This document shows, piece by piece, positions 43,985-53,512 of a stretch of DNA of 64,000 nt. Positions within the stretch are counted from its first letter, which is position 1; each line of letters begins with the position of its first letter. Both the position numbers and the translations under genes were made by a program. Source of the stretch: Phreatobacter aquaticus (GTDB lineage: Bacteria > Pseudomonadota > Alphaproteobacteria > Rhizobiales > Phreatobacteraceae); NCBI RefSeq assembly GCF_005160265.1, contig NZ_CP039865.1, positions 4,910,953-4,974,952 of the forward strand, read 5' to 3'. The notes under the pieces were generated by a model, which worked only from the letters and a program-made list of their open reading frames with translations, searched no databases and was not told the origin of the DNA.

Positions 43985-45720
43985 CCCCGATCATCTTCGA
44001 CGGCATCCTGGGAAAGATCGACAATCCGCCCGAGGGCATCCCGCCATCCGGTCTCGGCGTGGTCATCGTGCCCCCCCACGGCATCGAGGCGCTGGCCTCA
44101 ACCAAAAGCCTTCGCCTGCTCGCTGAAACCCTCAACCGGGTCGGCCATGCGACCTTGCGCTACGATCTGCCGGGCACCGGGGACTCGCTCGGCAGCGATC
44201 TCGATCCGGGACGGGTCGCCGCCTGGCTTGCCTCCATTCCCCAGGCTGCCAGCCAATTGCAGCAGGCAACCGGCGTCAGTGGCATCGTCGTCGCCGGTCT
44301 GAGGTTCGGCGCGCTGCTGGCAGCGAGTGCCGCAAGCGAGGTTGCGGATCTGGCAGGCCTTGTCCTGATCGATCCGATCACCCGTGGCCGCATCTACACG
44401 CGCGAACTCGCCATGACGGCGCGGGCGGTGGCGGAAGGCGCCAGGCTCGACCCGGATGCGACCTCCACCGAAGCCGGCCTGCTGATCGGCGGCTTGCTGA
44501 CCACGCGCGAAACCCTTGACGATCTCAAGGCGCTCGACCTGTCGAAACTGACCATTCCCGCCCCCGCCCTGATCCTGCACCGCCCCGGCGCGCAGGATGC
44601 GGCAAGCCTGGCCGCGACCGGGATCGACGCCGAGCCGGTCGATGGATTGGATGCGATCGGCCTCAGCCCGACCATGGCGGTCACTCCGCATGCGGCCTTC
44701 GGGCGCGCCACCACCTGGCTCGCGAGGCTCCCCAGTCGCCCGCTCCGGCCAGCCGCCGCCCCTGCCCCGGCCGTTCTCGAAGGCACTGGCTTCGTCGAGG
44801 AGCCGATCACCTTCGGCCCCGCGGGCCAATTGTTCGGCGTGCTCTGCCGGCCTTCCTCGCTTGCCACAGGCGAGGTCCTGCTGATCCTCAATGCCGGCCG
44901 CAACCCGCATATCGGCTGGGCCCGCTCCACCGTCGCCATGGCCCGCAGGCTGGCCGCCGAAGGCACGGCCTCCTTCCGCTTCGACCTCCGCGGCATCGGC
45001 GACAGCCCGGATCGTCCCGGCGCGGAAGACGATCTCGAGGACCTGCTCTATGTTCCCGATCATGCCGGTGAGGTGGCTGCAGCCATCGACGCCATGGCAG
45101 AGCGCGGCTTTGGCCAACCGGCCATTCTCGGCGCCTGCAGTGGCGCCTATCTCGCCTTTCGGACCGCCGCGAACGACCCGCGCATCGCCGGCCTCGTCAT
45201 TGTCAACATCCAGCGCTTCGTCTGGCGCTCCGGCGAGACGGTCGCCGAGGCGATCGCGTCGAGCTATGCCGCCGCCTCGAGCTATGTCGCGAAGGTCTGG
45301 GAGCCGCGCGCCTGGCTCCGGCTATTCACCGGTCAGCGCAACCCCTTGCCGATCGCGGCCGAATTCGCACGGCGAGCCTGGGCGCGGCTCGGCCGGATTC
45401 GTCCATCCGCCGAGACGCGCGAGGCCCGCGCCCTGATGGCCAAGGTCGTGGCGCGCGGCATTCCCGTCGACATGGTCTTCAGCGAGGACGATGCCGGTCT
45501 GTCGGAACTCGCCCGCCATTTCGGCGCGCGCGGACGTGCCCTCGGCGGAGCGCGCGCCGTCCGGCTGCACTTCATCCCGAATGCGGACCACGACCTCACG
45601 CCCGCTGAGGCGCGCGAGGCCCTGTTCAGCGTGACGAGCGAAGCCGCGCAGCAATTGAAGGCCATCGGCGACGGAGGAACCAATCCCCCTCGGCACGGCA
45701 TTCGCATTGGTGAAGCTTAG
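43981..45720 (+). CDS. Two-domain alpha/beta hydrolase, one half degenerate
   Basis: A 579-aa protein overlapping the GH2 stop by four bases. The first half (1-255) has the fold but the elbow reads GLRFG (106-110), so the nucleophile is lost. The second half (about 265-560) has GACSG (384-388), with Cys386 where Ser is usual, and HisAsp candidates in NADHDLTP and FSEDDAG. Cys-nucleophile alpha/beta hydrolases include dienelactone hydrolases. In this operon it could release the aminoacyl or acyl chain from the carrier protein, or transfer it to a polysaccharide. Similar hydrolases occur beside exosortase/EPS genes. Confidence 0.75.
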   Translation: MTPIIFDGILGKIDNPPEGIPPSGLGVVIVPPHGIEALASTKSLRLLAETLNRVGHATLRYDLPGTGDSLGSDLDPGRVAAWLASIPQAASQLQQATGVSGIVVAGLRFGALLAASAASEVADLAGLVLIDPITRGRIYTRELAMTARAVAEGARLDPDATSTEAGLLIGGLLTTRETLDDLKALDLSKLTIPAPALILHRPGAQDAASLAATGIDAEPVDGLDAIGLSPTMAVTPHAAFGRATTWLARLPSRPLRPAAAPAPAVLEGTGFVEEPITFGPAGQLFGVLCRPSSLATGEVLLILNAGRNPHIGWARSTVAMARRLAAEGTASFRFDLRGIGDSPDRPGAEDDLEDLLYVPDHAGEVAAAIDAMAERGFGQPAILGACSGAYLAFRTAANDPRIAGLVIVNIQRFVWRSGETVAEAIASSYAAASSYVAKVWEPRAWLRLFTGQRNPLPIAAEFARRAWARLGRIRPSAETREARALMAKVVARGIPVDMVFSEDDAGLSELARHFGARGRALGGARAVRLHFIPNADHDLTPAEAREALFSVTSEAAQQLKAIGDGGTNPPRHGIRIGEA

Positions 45721-45801
45721 AATGAACCCGTGTCCCGTTTCGAGACGACCCACAGGGATCGTCCGCGATGCTGGACGCAGAACTGAGCTGAGAGCTTCGC
45801 C

Positions 45802-47244
45802 ATGACCCTGAAGGATCTTGACCTTCCGATCGGCGCCATAGAGCGGCGCAGCCGTGGCGGTTATGCTTGGATGCGGCTCGCGCTGAAGGCCGTAACCGCC
45901 ACACTCGACTGGGTGGTGGTGGCCGCGGGTTCCTATGCCGTCTCGGCGATCTACAACCGCCTCTCGGCAGGCGACTGGTGGTCCTCTTCGGCGCAGACCA
46001 ATCTGGCCCTGCTGCTCGCCAGCCTGTTCGTCCTGCTCAATGCGGTGCGCGGCCAGTATCAGGTCGGCAACTATATCGGCGTGCGCGGCAAGATCGGCCC
46101 TACGCTGACCTTGTGGACGGCAACCTTCATCACCTTGATCGCCTTCGCCTTCGCCACCAAGACGACCGATGTCTTCTCCCGCTTCGGCGTCATGGCGAGC
46201 TTCGTCATCGGTCTCCCCCTGGTGTTGCTGACGCGCGCGGCCGCCAGCCGCCTGCTGACGGTCGGCTCCAAGATCGGCATCATTCCGGCCCGCCGCGTGA
46301 TGCTGGTCGGCCGCGAGGCCGATGTGACCGCCTTCGCCATGCGCTATCAGCCCTGGAATGCCGGCATGCACATCGCCGGAACTGGCCTCCTCTCGGAGAC
46401 CGATCGTCATCCCAGCCGTACCGACATCGCCCGCATCGTCACCCAGGCGCGTGACATGCAGCTCGACGACGTCCTGATCATCGTGCCGTGGTCCGAGACC
46501 ACAACCATCGATCTGCTGATCGACGGCTTCATGCGGGCACCTGTCACCATCCATCTCGGTCCGGAGCGCATCTTCGACCGCTTCGACGAGATCCGCATCG
46601 CCAAGGCCGGTGGCATTGCCAGCCTGCAGCTCGGCCGCCCGCCGCTGACCGCCGGCGAGATCATGCTGAAGCGCATGATGGACCTTGTTCTCGCATCCTT
46701 CGGCCTGTTCGTGCTGACCCCGGTGCTGCTGATGGTGGCGCTTGCGGTCAAGCTCGACAGCCCCGGCCCCGTCCTGTTTCGCCAGCGCCGCCACGGCTTC
46801 AACCAGCGCGCGTTCTGGATCGTCAAGTTCCGCACCATGACCGTGCAGGACGACGGCGACGTGATCCGCCAGGCCACCAAGAACGACCAGCGCATCACCC
46901 GCGTTGGCCGCATCCTGCGCCGCCTCAACATCGACGAGCTGCCGCAGCTGATCAACGTGCTTGCAGGGCAGATGTCGCTTGTCGGCCCGCGTCCCCACGC
47001 GCTGGCCCATGACCGGGAGTTCGACGACCGGATCGCCCTCTATGCGCGCCGCCACAACGTGAAGCCCGGCATTACCGGCTGGGCCCAGGTGCACGGCCTG
47101 CGCGGCGAGACCGACACCGAGGACAAGATGAAGGCCCGCGTCGAGCACGACCTCTACTACATCGACAACTGGTCGCTGCTGCTCGACATCGAGATCATCT
47201 TCCGTACGATCTTCTCGCGGAAGGCCTATGCCAACGCCGTGTGA
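45802..47244 (+). CDS. Undecaprenyl-phosphate sugar phosphotransferase (WcaJ/ExoY family), starts EPS
   Basis: A 480-aa integral membrane polyisoprenyl-phosphate hexose-1-phosphate transferase. Four membrane segments (about 25-130), a CoA-binding-like Rossmann-type domain (about 145-255), TM5 (about 290-315, MMDLVLASFGLFVLTPVLLM), and the conserved C-terminal domain SPGPVLFRQRRHGFNQRAFW ... RRLNIDELPQLINVLAGQMS ... LVGPRPHALAH ... KPGITGWAQVHGLRGETDT. It transfers a hexose-1-phosphate to the lipid carrier to begin repeat-unit synthesis. It is 81 bases after the hydrolase. Confidence 0.95.
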   Translation: MTLKDLDLPIGAIERRSRGGYAWMRLALKAVTATLDWVVVAAGSYAVSAIYNRLSAGDWWSSSAQTNLALLLASLFVLLNAVRGQYQVGNYIGVRGKIGPTLTLWTATFITLIAFAFATKTTDVFSRFGVMASFVIGLPLVLLTRAAASRLLTVGSKIGIIPARRVMLVGREADVTAFAMRYQPWNAGMHIAGTGLLSETDRHPSRTDIARIVTQARDMQLDDVLIIVPWSETTTIDLLIDGFMRAPVTIHLGPERIFDRFDEIRIAKAGGIASLQLGRPPLTAGEIMLKRMMDLVLASFGLFVLTPVLLMVALAVKLDSPGPVLFRQRRHGFNQRAFWIVKFRTMTVQDDGDVIRQATKNDQRITRVGRILRRLNIDELPQLINVLAGQMSLVGPRPHALAHDREFDDRIALYARRHNVKPGITGWAQVHGLRGETDTEDKMKARVEHDLYYIDNWSLLLDIEIIFRTIFSRKAYANAV

Positions 47245-47451
47245 GGCCCCTGAGCCTTTCCGTCGCAAAACGAGATATGCCCGACCACCCGGCCGCATCA
47301 CAGCGCCGCGGTGGTCGGATCGCTTTGAGGGCGGCCAATGGTCTGGCCGGTCGGCGAGCATGCGTGGGCAGCAGACAGCCAGGAACCGCAGCAGAATGGA
47401 CGTATGGATGGTGGGACAGGCTGGACTTAGCCGTGACGGCCAAGGCCGCCT

Positions 47452-48549
47452 CTAGGACTTGGCGGGCCTTGCGAGAACCGCATCGACCGAGGCCAGCACG
47501 TCGTTCCAGGCGGCTGTGATATCCACACCCGAAGCGACAGCGGGAGCGGGAGCGGCCGCGGCGGCCATGATCGCGTCCGTCAGTGCATCCGCATCGGCAT
47601 CGGTTGGAACCAGCCTGAGCCGGCCCTCATCGATCAGGCGGCGATAGGTCGGGTGATGAGCAAAGGCGTCGGCCTCGGCGGGGGCATTGACGACCACCGG
47701 CCGTCCCGACATGGCGCAGGCGAGCACGCTGCCTCGCCGTGCGGTCAGTCCTTCGGCAAAGGCATAGACGAAGACGTCGACTTCCTCGAACAGCCGGAAG
47801 ATCTCGGCATCGGTCTCGACATAGCCGGTGACCAGCACGTCGTCCTCAAGGCCGAGCGCGGCAACGCGGGCGCGGAAATCCTCCTCAACCTGGTCGATGC
47901 CCTTCACGAACGAGCCAATGAAGGCAACGAAGACCGGCTGCCCCCTGGCCTTCAGGCGGGCGGCGACCTCCAGCACGATGGCCGACTGCTTCTTCGGATA
48001 GATCGAGCCGAAATGGCCGAGCACCAGCCGGCCCTTGGCCCGTTCACCGGCAAGCCGTGAGGCAAGCGCAGTGGGCGGCAGCAAGGCCGGACGCACGAGA
48101 TTGGGCGGGATTGGCACGATACCGCGCCGGCACGTCGCGAGCCTCGCGACCGGGCTTCCGGCAAACTGCCGCGCCACTTCCGGCGAAGAGAACAGGATCT
48201 CGGTCGCCAGCGGCACCAGCGGTGCATAGGTCGCCCGCCGTTTCCAGTCGAGATCGGCCCATTCGTGCAGCACAAGCACGACAGCGCGGCCGGCAAGGCG
48301 CGCGGTCGCGGCAGCGGCGACCGGCTCGGCGAGCCGCTTCTTCCAGGCCACCACCGGCAGGTTGATGACCAGGACATCCCGGTCGTTCAGGGCTGTGCCC
48401 AGCGCCGGCAGGTTCCAGCCGAGCACGTGGGTCATGGCGCGATCGCCGGCGGTCTCGGCAAGCCTGCGTGCGAAAGCCTCCACGCCACAGAGGGCGCGGG
48501 CATCGGACACGAGCACCGTCAGTCGCGACGGCGGGGACGTTGGCAGCAT
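47452..48549 (-). CDS. Glycosyltransferase family 4
   Basis: A 365-aa GT-B enzyme. The C-terminal half has GHFGSIYPKKQSAIVLEVAA, VTGYVETDAEIFRLFEEVDV and the E-x7-E-like region EGLTARRGSVLACAMSGRPV. It adds a sugar to the growing lipid-linked repeat unit at the inner face of the membrane. It is the third gene of the minus-strand set GT2, polymerase, GT4. Its start overlaps the polymerase stop by one base (TGATG). Confidence 0.85.
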   Translation of the reverse strand: MLPTSPPSRLTVLVSDARALCGVEAFARRLAETAGDRAMTHVLGWNLPALGTALNDRDVLVINLPVVAWKKRLAEPVAAAATARLAGRAVVLVLHEWADLDWKRRATYAPLVPLATEILFSSPEVARQFAGSPVARLATCRRGIVPIPPNLVRPALLPPTALASRLAGERAKGRLVLGHFGSIYPKKQSAIVLEVAARLKARGQPVFVAFIGSFVKGIDQVEEDFRARVAALGLEDDVLVTGYVETDAEIFRLFEEVDVFVYAFAEGLTARRGSVLACAMSGRPVVVNAPAEADAFAHHPTYRRLIDEGRLRLVPTDADADALTDAIMAAAAAPAPAVASGVDITAAWNDVLASVDAVLARPAKS

Positions 48550-49856
48550 CAGGCTCGCACTCCGGGGAATCGGGCGACATAGCGCAGGCCGAACACCGCG
48601 AACAGGAACGTGATCCAGATGGAATCGACACGCGTGAACAGGAAGCTCTCCATCACCGATAGGTAGATGCCGAACAGCCAGATCTGGAGCAGCATCATGG
48701 TGAGGGCGGGATCGGCCCCTTGCGAGCCCGCGCGAGTGAAATCGCGGAACGGCTGGACCACCATGACCAGCACGACCAGGATCAATCCGGGAATTCCGAG
48801 ATTGAGGGCTGCCTCGATATAGCCGTTGTGAGCATGAGCGGCGCTGCCCGCCCAGTTCTCCAGATCTTCCGAACCGAACTTGGTCGATTCCAATGTCCAG
48901 AAGGCGCCATAGCCATAGCCGGTCAGCGGCCGCTGGGCGATGTGATCGAAGGCCATGACCCAGATATCCGAACGGCCTGTGAAGGTGGCATCGACAGGCA
49001 GGGCGCGGACGATGCTGGCCAAGGTGTCATTGAGCACCGTGCCCGGACCAAGGACCAGCAATGTCACCAGCGGCGCGGCAACAAGGAGGGCGCGCAGCAC
49101 ATTCGACCGGACCACCGTGACCAGGCCAGAGATGATGAGGGTCACGACCAGAAGCATCAAGGCGCTCTTGGCGCCTGCAAACACCACGAACAGCGCGGAG
49201 AGAACGGCAATCGCGATCCCGGCGGCCTTGTAGCCGATGCGAGCACCATGGATGCCCATGAACACGCCCATGGCGAAGATCGCGCCGGCATTGTTCTTGT
49301 GGCTGAACACGCCGCGCCAGTCGCCCGCCAGCTTGTCCTCCATCACATCGGTCGCCTGATGGATGGCATTCATCGGCAAGAGCGCGACGCCCAGATAGGA
49401 CAGGGCCAGCAGGCCGCCCATGGCGATCAGCAACAGAAGGCCCAATTGCCGGCGGCCATTGGGGAGCAGGAACAGGGACGCGGTGATGGCCGCGACGAAG
49501 CCGAAAAGCACGAAGCGCTTGAGTGACGACGAGAAATCCTGCGAGGTCACCACCGTCACCAGCAGCCAGGCCCCAAGAGCCAGCGTGAACGGGGTCACCA
49601 GGGCCAGGAGAATGCGGGCCTGGGTGGCGAAGACCAATCCGACGCTCGCCACCGCGATCAGGCCGAAGGCGAAATAGGTCAGCCCCTCGCGCCCGCTGGC
49701 GAGTTCCAGCATCTCCGTATCGCCAAGGTTCGCGAAAGGATCGAGCGTCACCCAGACAAGGGCGAGCGCCGCGACGAACAGGGCAGGCCGCGCCACTGCG
49801 ATCAGATCATCGAGGTCGCTGCCTGGCAGACGACGGGTCTCTGCATCAAGGCTCAT
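48549..49856 (-). CDS. O-antigen ligase/polymerase (Wzy/WaaL family)
   Basis: A 435-aa polytopic membrane protein with about twelve hydrophobic segments and a large periplasmic loop containing GRSDIWVMAFDHIAQRPLTG ... YGYGAFWTLESTKFG ... AHAHNGYIEAALNLG, the signature of the Wzy_C/O-antigen ligase family (H-x-H-N in the last element). In an EPS cluster it most likely polymerises repeat units. Its start overlaps the GT2 stop by four bases. Confidence 0.9.
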   Translation of the reverse strand: MSLDAETRRLPGSDLDDLIAVARPALFVAALALVWVTLDPFANLGDTEMLELASGREGLTYFAFGLIAVASVGLVFATQARILLALVTPFTLALGAWLLVTVVTSQDFSSSLKRFVLFGFVAAITASLFLLPNGRRQLGLLLLIAMGGLLALSYLGVALLPMNAIHQATDVMEDKLAGDWRGVFSHKNNAGAIFAMGVFMGIHGARIGYKAAGIAIAVLSALFVVFAGAKSALMLLVVTLIISGLVTVVRSNVLRALLVAAPLVTLLVLGPGTVLNDTLASIVRALPVDATFTGRSDIWVMAFDHIAQRPLTGYGYGAFWTLESTKFGSEDLENWAGSAAHAHNGYIEAALNLGIPGLILVVLVMVVQPFRDFTRAGSQGADPALTMMLLQIWLFGIYLSVMESFLFTRVDSIWITFLFAVFGLRYVARFPGVRA

Positions 49857-50908
49857 GAGGGCTTGTCCTGGCCATATTGATGCGGTTCGGAACCGAATGC
49901 CGAAGACACCCGCCCGAAGGCAATCACGATCGGATGGATTGCGATCAGCAGGTGGCCGGACGTGACGAACGACCGGATCGCCCGGAGCGGCGAAATGGCG
50001 AGAATGGCCATGTCCTTGGCGATAACCTTTGCCCGCCCGGCCGCGCCGGCCACGCCCTTCATGTCGAGGGCCCGGTTGATGGCGCCAATCCGCATGCCGC
50101 GCTTGATCACCCAGTTCCGGCTGGTCCGGTCCTCGGGGACCGTTTCAATCACCAGGGCCTCCTGGTTCCAGAATGAGCGGAACCCCGCGCTATGGGCACG
50201 CTGGAAGAAATCCGTATCGCCGCCTCCCAGCAGATTGAACCGGCTGTCGAAGGCAGGCTCACCGAGCCGCTCGAAGACTGCGCGCCGGATCAGACAATTG
50301 CCGCTGCCATAGATCCGCTCCACGGGGCCGGTCTGGCCGAAGGCCGGATGAAACACCGGGTGCCGACTGATCGCAGCGGCAGGCTCTGTCCGGAAGCGCG
50401 GGATGACCGGACCGCCGACGATGTCGGCCCCGGACATTTCGGCGGCAGCGACCATGCTGGCGAGCCAGCTGGGGGTTGCCGTCTCGTCGTCGTCGATCAT
50501 GAGAAAGAACTGGGCATTGGGAAAGGCCGCCAATGCGGTCGAAAACCCGGCATTGATGGCACTGACATTGCCGGGAGCGGGTTCAACCTCGGCAATGCCG
50601 GCAAGCAGGCCAGCTTCGAGGACCTGCCGGGCCACGGTCAACCCTGCCTGGCCGCCAACATCGTTCTCGACGACCAGAATGGCGAAGCCGGCATGCCCCA
50701 CCTGCCCGGACAGTGAATCCAGGGTCTCGCGGAGCATGGCCGGCCGTCGATAGGTCGGCACAACGACGACGGTCCGCACGGCCGCCACATCCAGCCCGGG
50801 GCTGGCGGCGGCATATCCGGGACGCGGCGTCTCACGGCGAGACAAGGGCATCGTCTGGGTCTCAATCTGGGCCAAGGGCGAGGCTCCAACGGGTTCGCGG
50901 CAAGTCAT
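49853..50908 (-). CDS. Glycosyltransferase family 2
   Basis: An inverting GT-A enzyme of about 351 aa. N-terminal VVVPTYRRPAMLRETLDSLS, the metal-binding FLMIDDDETATPSWLASMV, and a GGGDTDFFQRAHSAGFRSFW acceptor-binding motif. It adds a repeat-unit sugar and is the first gene of the minus-strand trio. ATG at 50908 (MTCREP) is preferred to the GTG at 50914. Confidence 0.85.
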   Translation of the reverse strand: MTCREPVGASPLAQIETQTMPLSRRETPRPGYAAASPGLDVAAVRTVVVVPTYRRPAMLRETLDSLSGQVGHAGFAILVVENDVGGQAGLTVARQVLEAGLLAGIAEVEPAPGNVSAINAGFSTALAAFPNAQFFLMIDDDETATPSWLASMVAAAEMSGADIVGGPVIPRFRTEPAAAISRHPVFHPAFGQTGPVERIYGSGNCLIRRAVFERLGEPAFDSRFNLLGGGDTDFFQRAHSAGFRSFWNQEALVIETVPEDRTSRNWVIKRGMRIGAINRALDMKGVAGAAGRAKVIAKDMAILAISPLRAIRSFVTSGHLLIAIHPIVIAFGRVSSAFGSEPHQYGQDKPS

Positions 50909-51071
50909 GCCCACCAGAACAGCAAGAGTCTTGCCGCGATTTCGAGCTTAGCCGCGTTGGCCTTACCCTTGCGTAACAAATCGTACCGACATCCAATGAC
51001 GAGCTGGGCAATCCCGGTTCGGCACGAAATAGCAGGAGCGCTGCCATGCCCACACTCCCCCGAGCCCGCCA

Positions 51072-51857
51072 ATGACCGAGATTGGATTGGACGCCGTGCC
51101 GCCGGCGTCCGAAGCGAACATCAACCGCTTCAGCTTCAACCACACGATTGCGCGCAGGCTGCCATTCAGGACGGTTCCCATCCGGCTCGACCGGCCGATC
51201 CTGTCGATATCGTTCGATGACTTCCCGGTTTCGGCCTATGAGCTCGGCGCCACTCTTCTCGAAGAGCGCGGCGTCCGTGGCACCTATTACGCCTGCACCG
51301 GCCAGCTGGGCTCAACCACAGACCTCTGGACAGTCGTGCCGCCCGATGCGGTCGTCGACCTGCATCAGCGCGGTCATGAGATCGGACTTCATAGCCACGG
51401 CCACGCCAAGGTCCATGACCTGAGCCCCGCCGCGTTCAGGGCCGATCTCGCCGCCAACCGCGCGGCACTGCGCCGGCTCCTTCCGGGCACGTCCCATGAA
51501 ACCTTCGCCTATCCCTATGGCTATTCCGGCATCCGACAGAAGCTTCTGCTCGGCAAGCTCGCGCGGGCAAGTCGGTCCGTCCAGCCTGGCATCAACACGG
51601 GAAAGCTCGACCTCGACTTCATCAAGGCCACCGAATTGATCGACTGCGCCCAGTCGGCAGCGTCTATCGGCCACCTGCTGGATCAGGCCTGCAGCCAGAA
51701 CGGCTGGCTCGTGTTCCTGTCCCATGATGTGGCCGACAGCCCCACGCGCTACGGCTGCTCCCCGGCATTGCTGGCAGCAACGATCGAGCAAGCGCAGAAG
51801 CGCGACATGGCGATCCTCACCATCGCCCAGGCGCTCGACGAGATTGGCGCCCCCTGA
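51072..51857 (+). CDS. Polysaccharide deacetylase (NodB homology domain)
   Basis: A 261-aa carbohydrate esterase family 4 protein. Motif 1 is SFDDFP (about 47-52) with the catalytic Asp pair, motif 2 is HEIGLHSHGHAKVHD with the metal-binding histidines, and motif 3 is ETFAYPYG. No clear signal peptide is present, so it may act on a cytoplasmic or lipid-linked intermediate, or need a non-classical route. It heads a plus-strand set (deacetylase, GumC, WecG, GT92-like) and probably trims N- or O-acetyl groups from the polymer. Confidence 0.88.
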   Translation: MTEIGLDAVPPASEANINRFSFNHTIARRLPFRTVPIRLDRPILSISFDDFPVSAYELGATLLEERGVRGTYYACTGQLGSTTDLWTVVPPDAVVDLHQRGHEIGLHSHGHAKVHDLSPAAFRADLAANRAALRRLLPGTSHETFAYPYGYSGIRQKLLLGKLARASRSVQPGINTGKLDLDFIKATELIDCAQSAASIGHLLDQACSQNGWLVFLSHDVADSPTRYGCSPALLAATIEQAQKRDMAILTIAQALDEIGAP

Positions 51858-51989
51858 TCCCGGTGGCCGGCCGCACCGCATCGTGTGGCCCTCCACTTGC
51901 GATGTGACCTTCAGGCTCTCAGCAGCGTCCCGAACCGGCACAGATATGGCCAGGTTCGGTGCGCAGCGGGACAGGAAAGGCTCGATGCC

Positions 51990-53498
51990 ATGTACGAACA
52001 TGTGACACAGGATGCGGAACGGTCCGATCGCCGCCCCCCCCGCCCGGCCCCCGTCGCCGAGCGTCAAGGCGGTCTCGACATCGTCGGGACATTGGCGCGG
52101 CGCTGGGTGCTGATCGCCGCGCTTGGGGTCGCAGGTGCGGCCGGTGCCTATGCGGCGTCCCGGCTGATCGCACCGCGCTTCATGTCGACGGCCCAGATCT
52201 TCATCGACCCGCGCGGCCTTCAGGTGCTCGACAACGAGCTGACACCGAGGCAGCAGGACTCCAGTACCGCGATCAACTTCGTCGAGAGCCAGGCGAGGAT
52301 CGTGACGTCGCAGAGCGTGCTGGCCCGTGTCGTCGACAGCGAGCGCCTGACCCAGGATCCGGAATTCGTCGGCGGCGATGCCTCCTGGGCAAGCCGGTTG
52401 CTCGGCAATCTCGGACTGCGGGGCGCGCCGGTCGAGGAAAGCCTGGAGGTCCGCGAACGGCTGGCCTTCACCGCGCTCTACGACCGCGTCATCGTCCGCC
52501 GCCCGGAACGCACCTTCATCATCGAGGTGACGGCCCGGGCGAACAATGCCGACAAGGCTGCGCGCCTGGCAAACGCCGTCGCCAACGCCTACATCGAATC
52601 CCAGACGTCGGCCCGCGCGGAAGCCGCCCGCCGCGCCACGCTGTCGCTCACCAATCGCCTCGATGAGCTGCGCGAGCGTGTGAAGGTGTCCGAGGAAAGG
52701 GCCGAGGACTTCCGTCGCCGCAACGGCCTGGTCGGAACGCGCACACAGCTCGTCAGCGAACAGCAGCTGACCGACGCCAACACCCAGCTTGGCCAGGCCC
52801 AGGCCCGTATCGCCGAGGCCCAGGCTCGCGCCGACCAGATCCTCCAGGCGCTTCGCCCCGGCGGCCAGGCCAATGCGCTGCCCGAGGCGGTGGCCTCTGC
52901 GACCATTGCGGCCCTTCGCGGCCAGCAGGCCGAAGCCCGGCGCCGTCTTGCCGATGCCTCGACCGAATTCGGTTCGCGTCATCCGACCGTGCGCAATGCC
53001 CAGGCCCAGGTCAGCGATCTCGAACGCGCGATCAACGAGGAGCTTGGCCGCATCGCCGCCTCCGCCCGCGCCGATCTTCAGCGCGCCAAGGCCAGCGAAG
53101 CAGCGCAGCGCCGCACTGTCGAGGAACTGACCGGACAGGCATCCAATGCCAGCCAGGCTTTCGTCCAGTTGCGCGAATTGCAGCGAGAGGTCGACGTCAA
53201 CCGCAATCTGCTCAACGCCTTCCTTTCCCGCTCGCGTGAGACCAGCGAACTGGAGCGGGTCGACACGTCGAACGCCCGGATCGTCACGGTCGCACAGCCG
53301 CCTCGTGACCGGACATTCCCGCCGCGCGGCGTGGTCATGGCGGCAGCCGGCTTCGCACTGGGCAGCGGCCTCGGCATCGCCCTGGTTCTGGCCTTCGCCC
53401 TGCTCGGTGGTGGCGGAGGTCTTGGTGCCGCGTCGGTCGTGCCGGTTGCCAACCGGCCGGCTCCCCGGCAGGCTCCTCCACTCGCCCGCCTGGTCTGA
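51990..53498 (+). CDS. Exopolysaccharide chain-length/export protein (Wzz/GumC family, no kinase)
   Basis: A 502-aa inner-membrane protein starting at 51990 (MYEHVTQDAERS). Wzz N-terminal domain with TM1 (about 35-58), a long periplasmic coiled coil (about 190-420: RLDELRERVKVSEERAEDFR, RIAEAQARADQILQALR, QARVSDLERAINEELGRI-like), the GNVR segment, TM2 (about 450-475), and a short cytoplasmic tail. The BY-kinase domain (Walker A and B, Tyr tail) found in many rhizobial homologues is absent. It spans the periplasm to set chain length with an outer-membrane exporter not seen in this window. Confidence 0.9.
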   Translation: MYEHVTQDAERSDRRPPRPAPVAERQGGLDIVGTLARRWVLIAALGVAGAAGAYAASRLIAPRFMSTAQIFIDPRGLQVLDNELTPRQQDSSTAINFVESQARIVTSQSVLARVVDSERLTQDPEFVGGDASWASRLLGNLGLRGAPVEESLEVRERLAFTALYDRVIVRRPERTFIIEVTARANNADKAARLANAVANAYIESQTSARAEAARRATLSLTNRLDELRERVKVSEERAEDFRRRNGLVGTRTQLVSEQQLTDANTQLGQAQARIAEAQARADQILQALRPGGQANALPEAVASATIAALRGQQAEARRRLADASTEFGSRHPTVRNAQAQVSDLERAINEELGRIAASARADLQRAKASEAAQRRTVEELTGQASNASQAFVQLRELQREVDVNRNLLNAFLSRSRETSELERVDTSNARIVTVAQPPRDRTFPPRGVVMAAAGFALGSGLGIALVLAFALLGGGGGLGAASVVPVANRPAPRQAPPLARLV

Positions 53499-53512
53499 CG
53501 GACGCAAAGACG

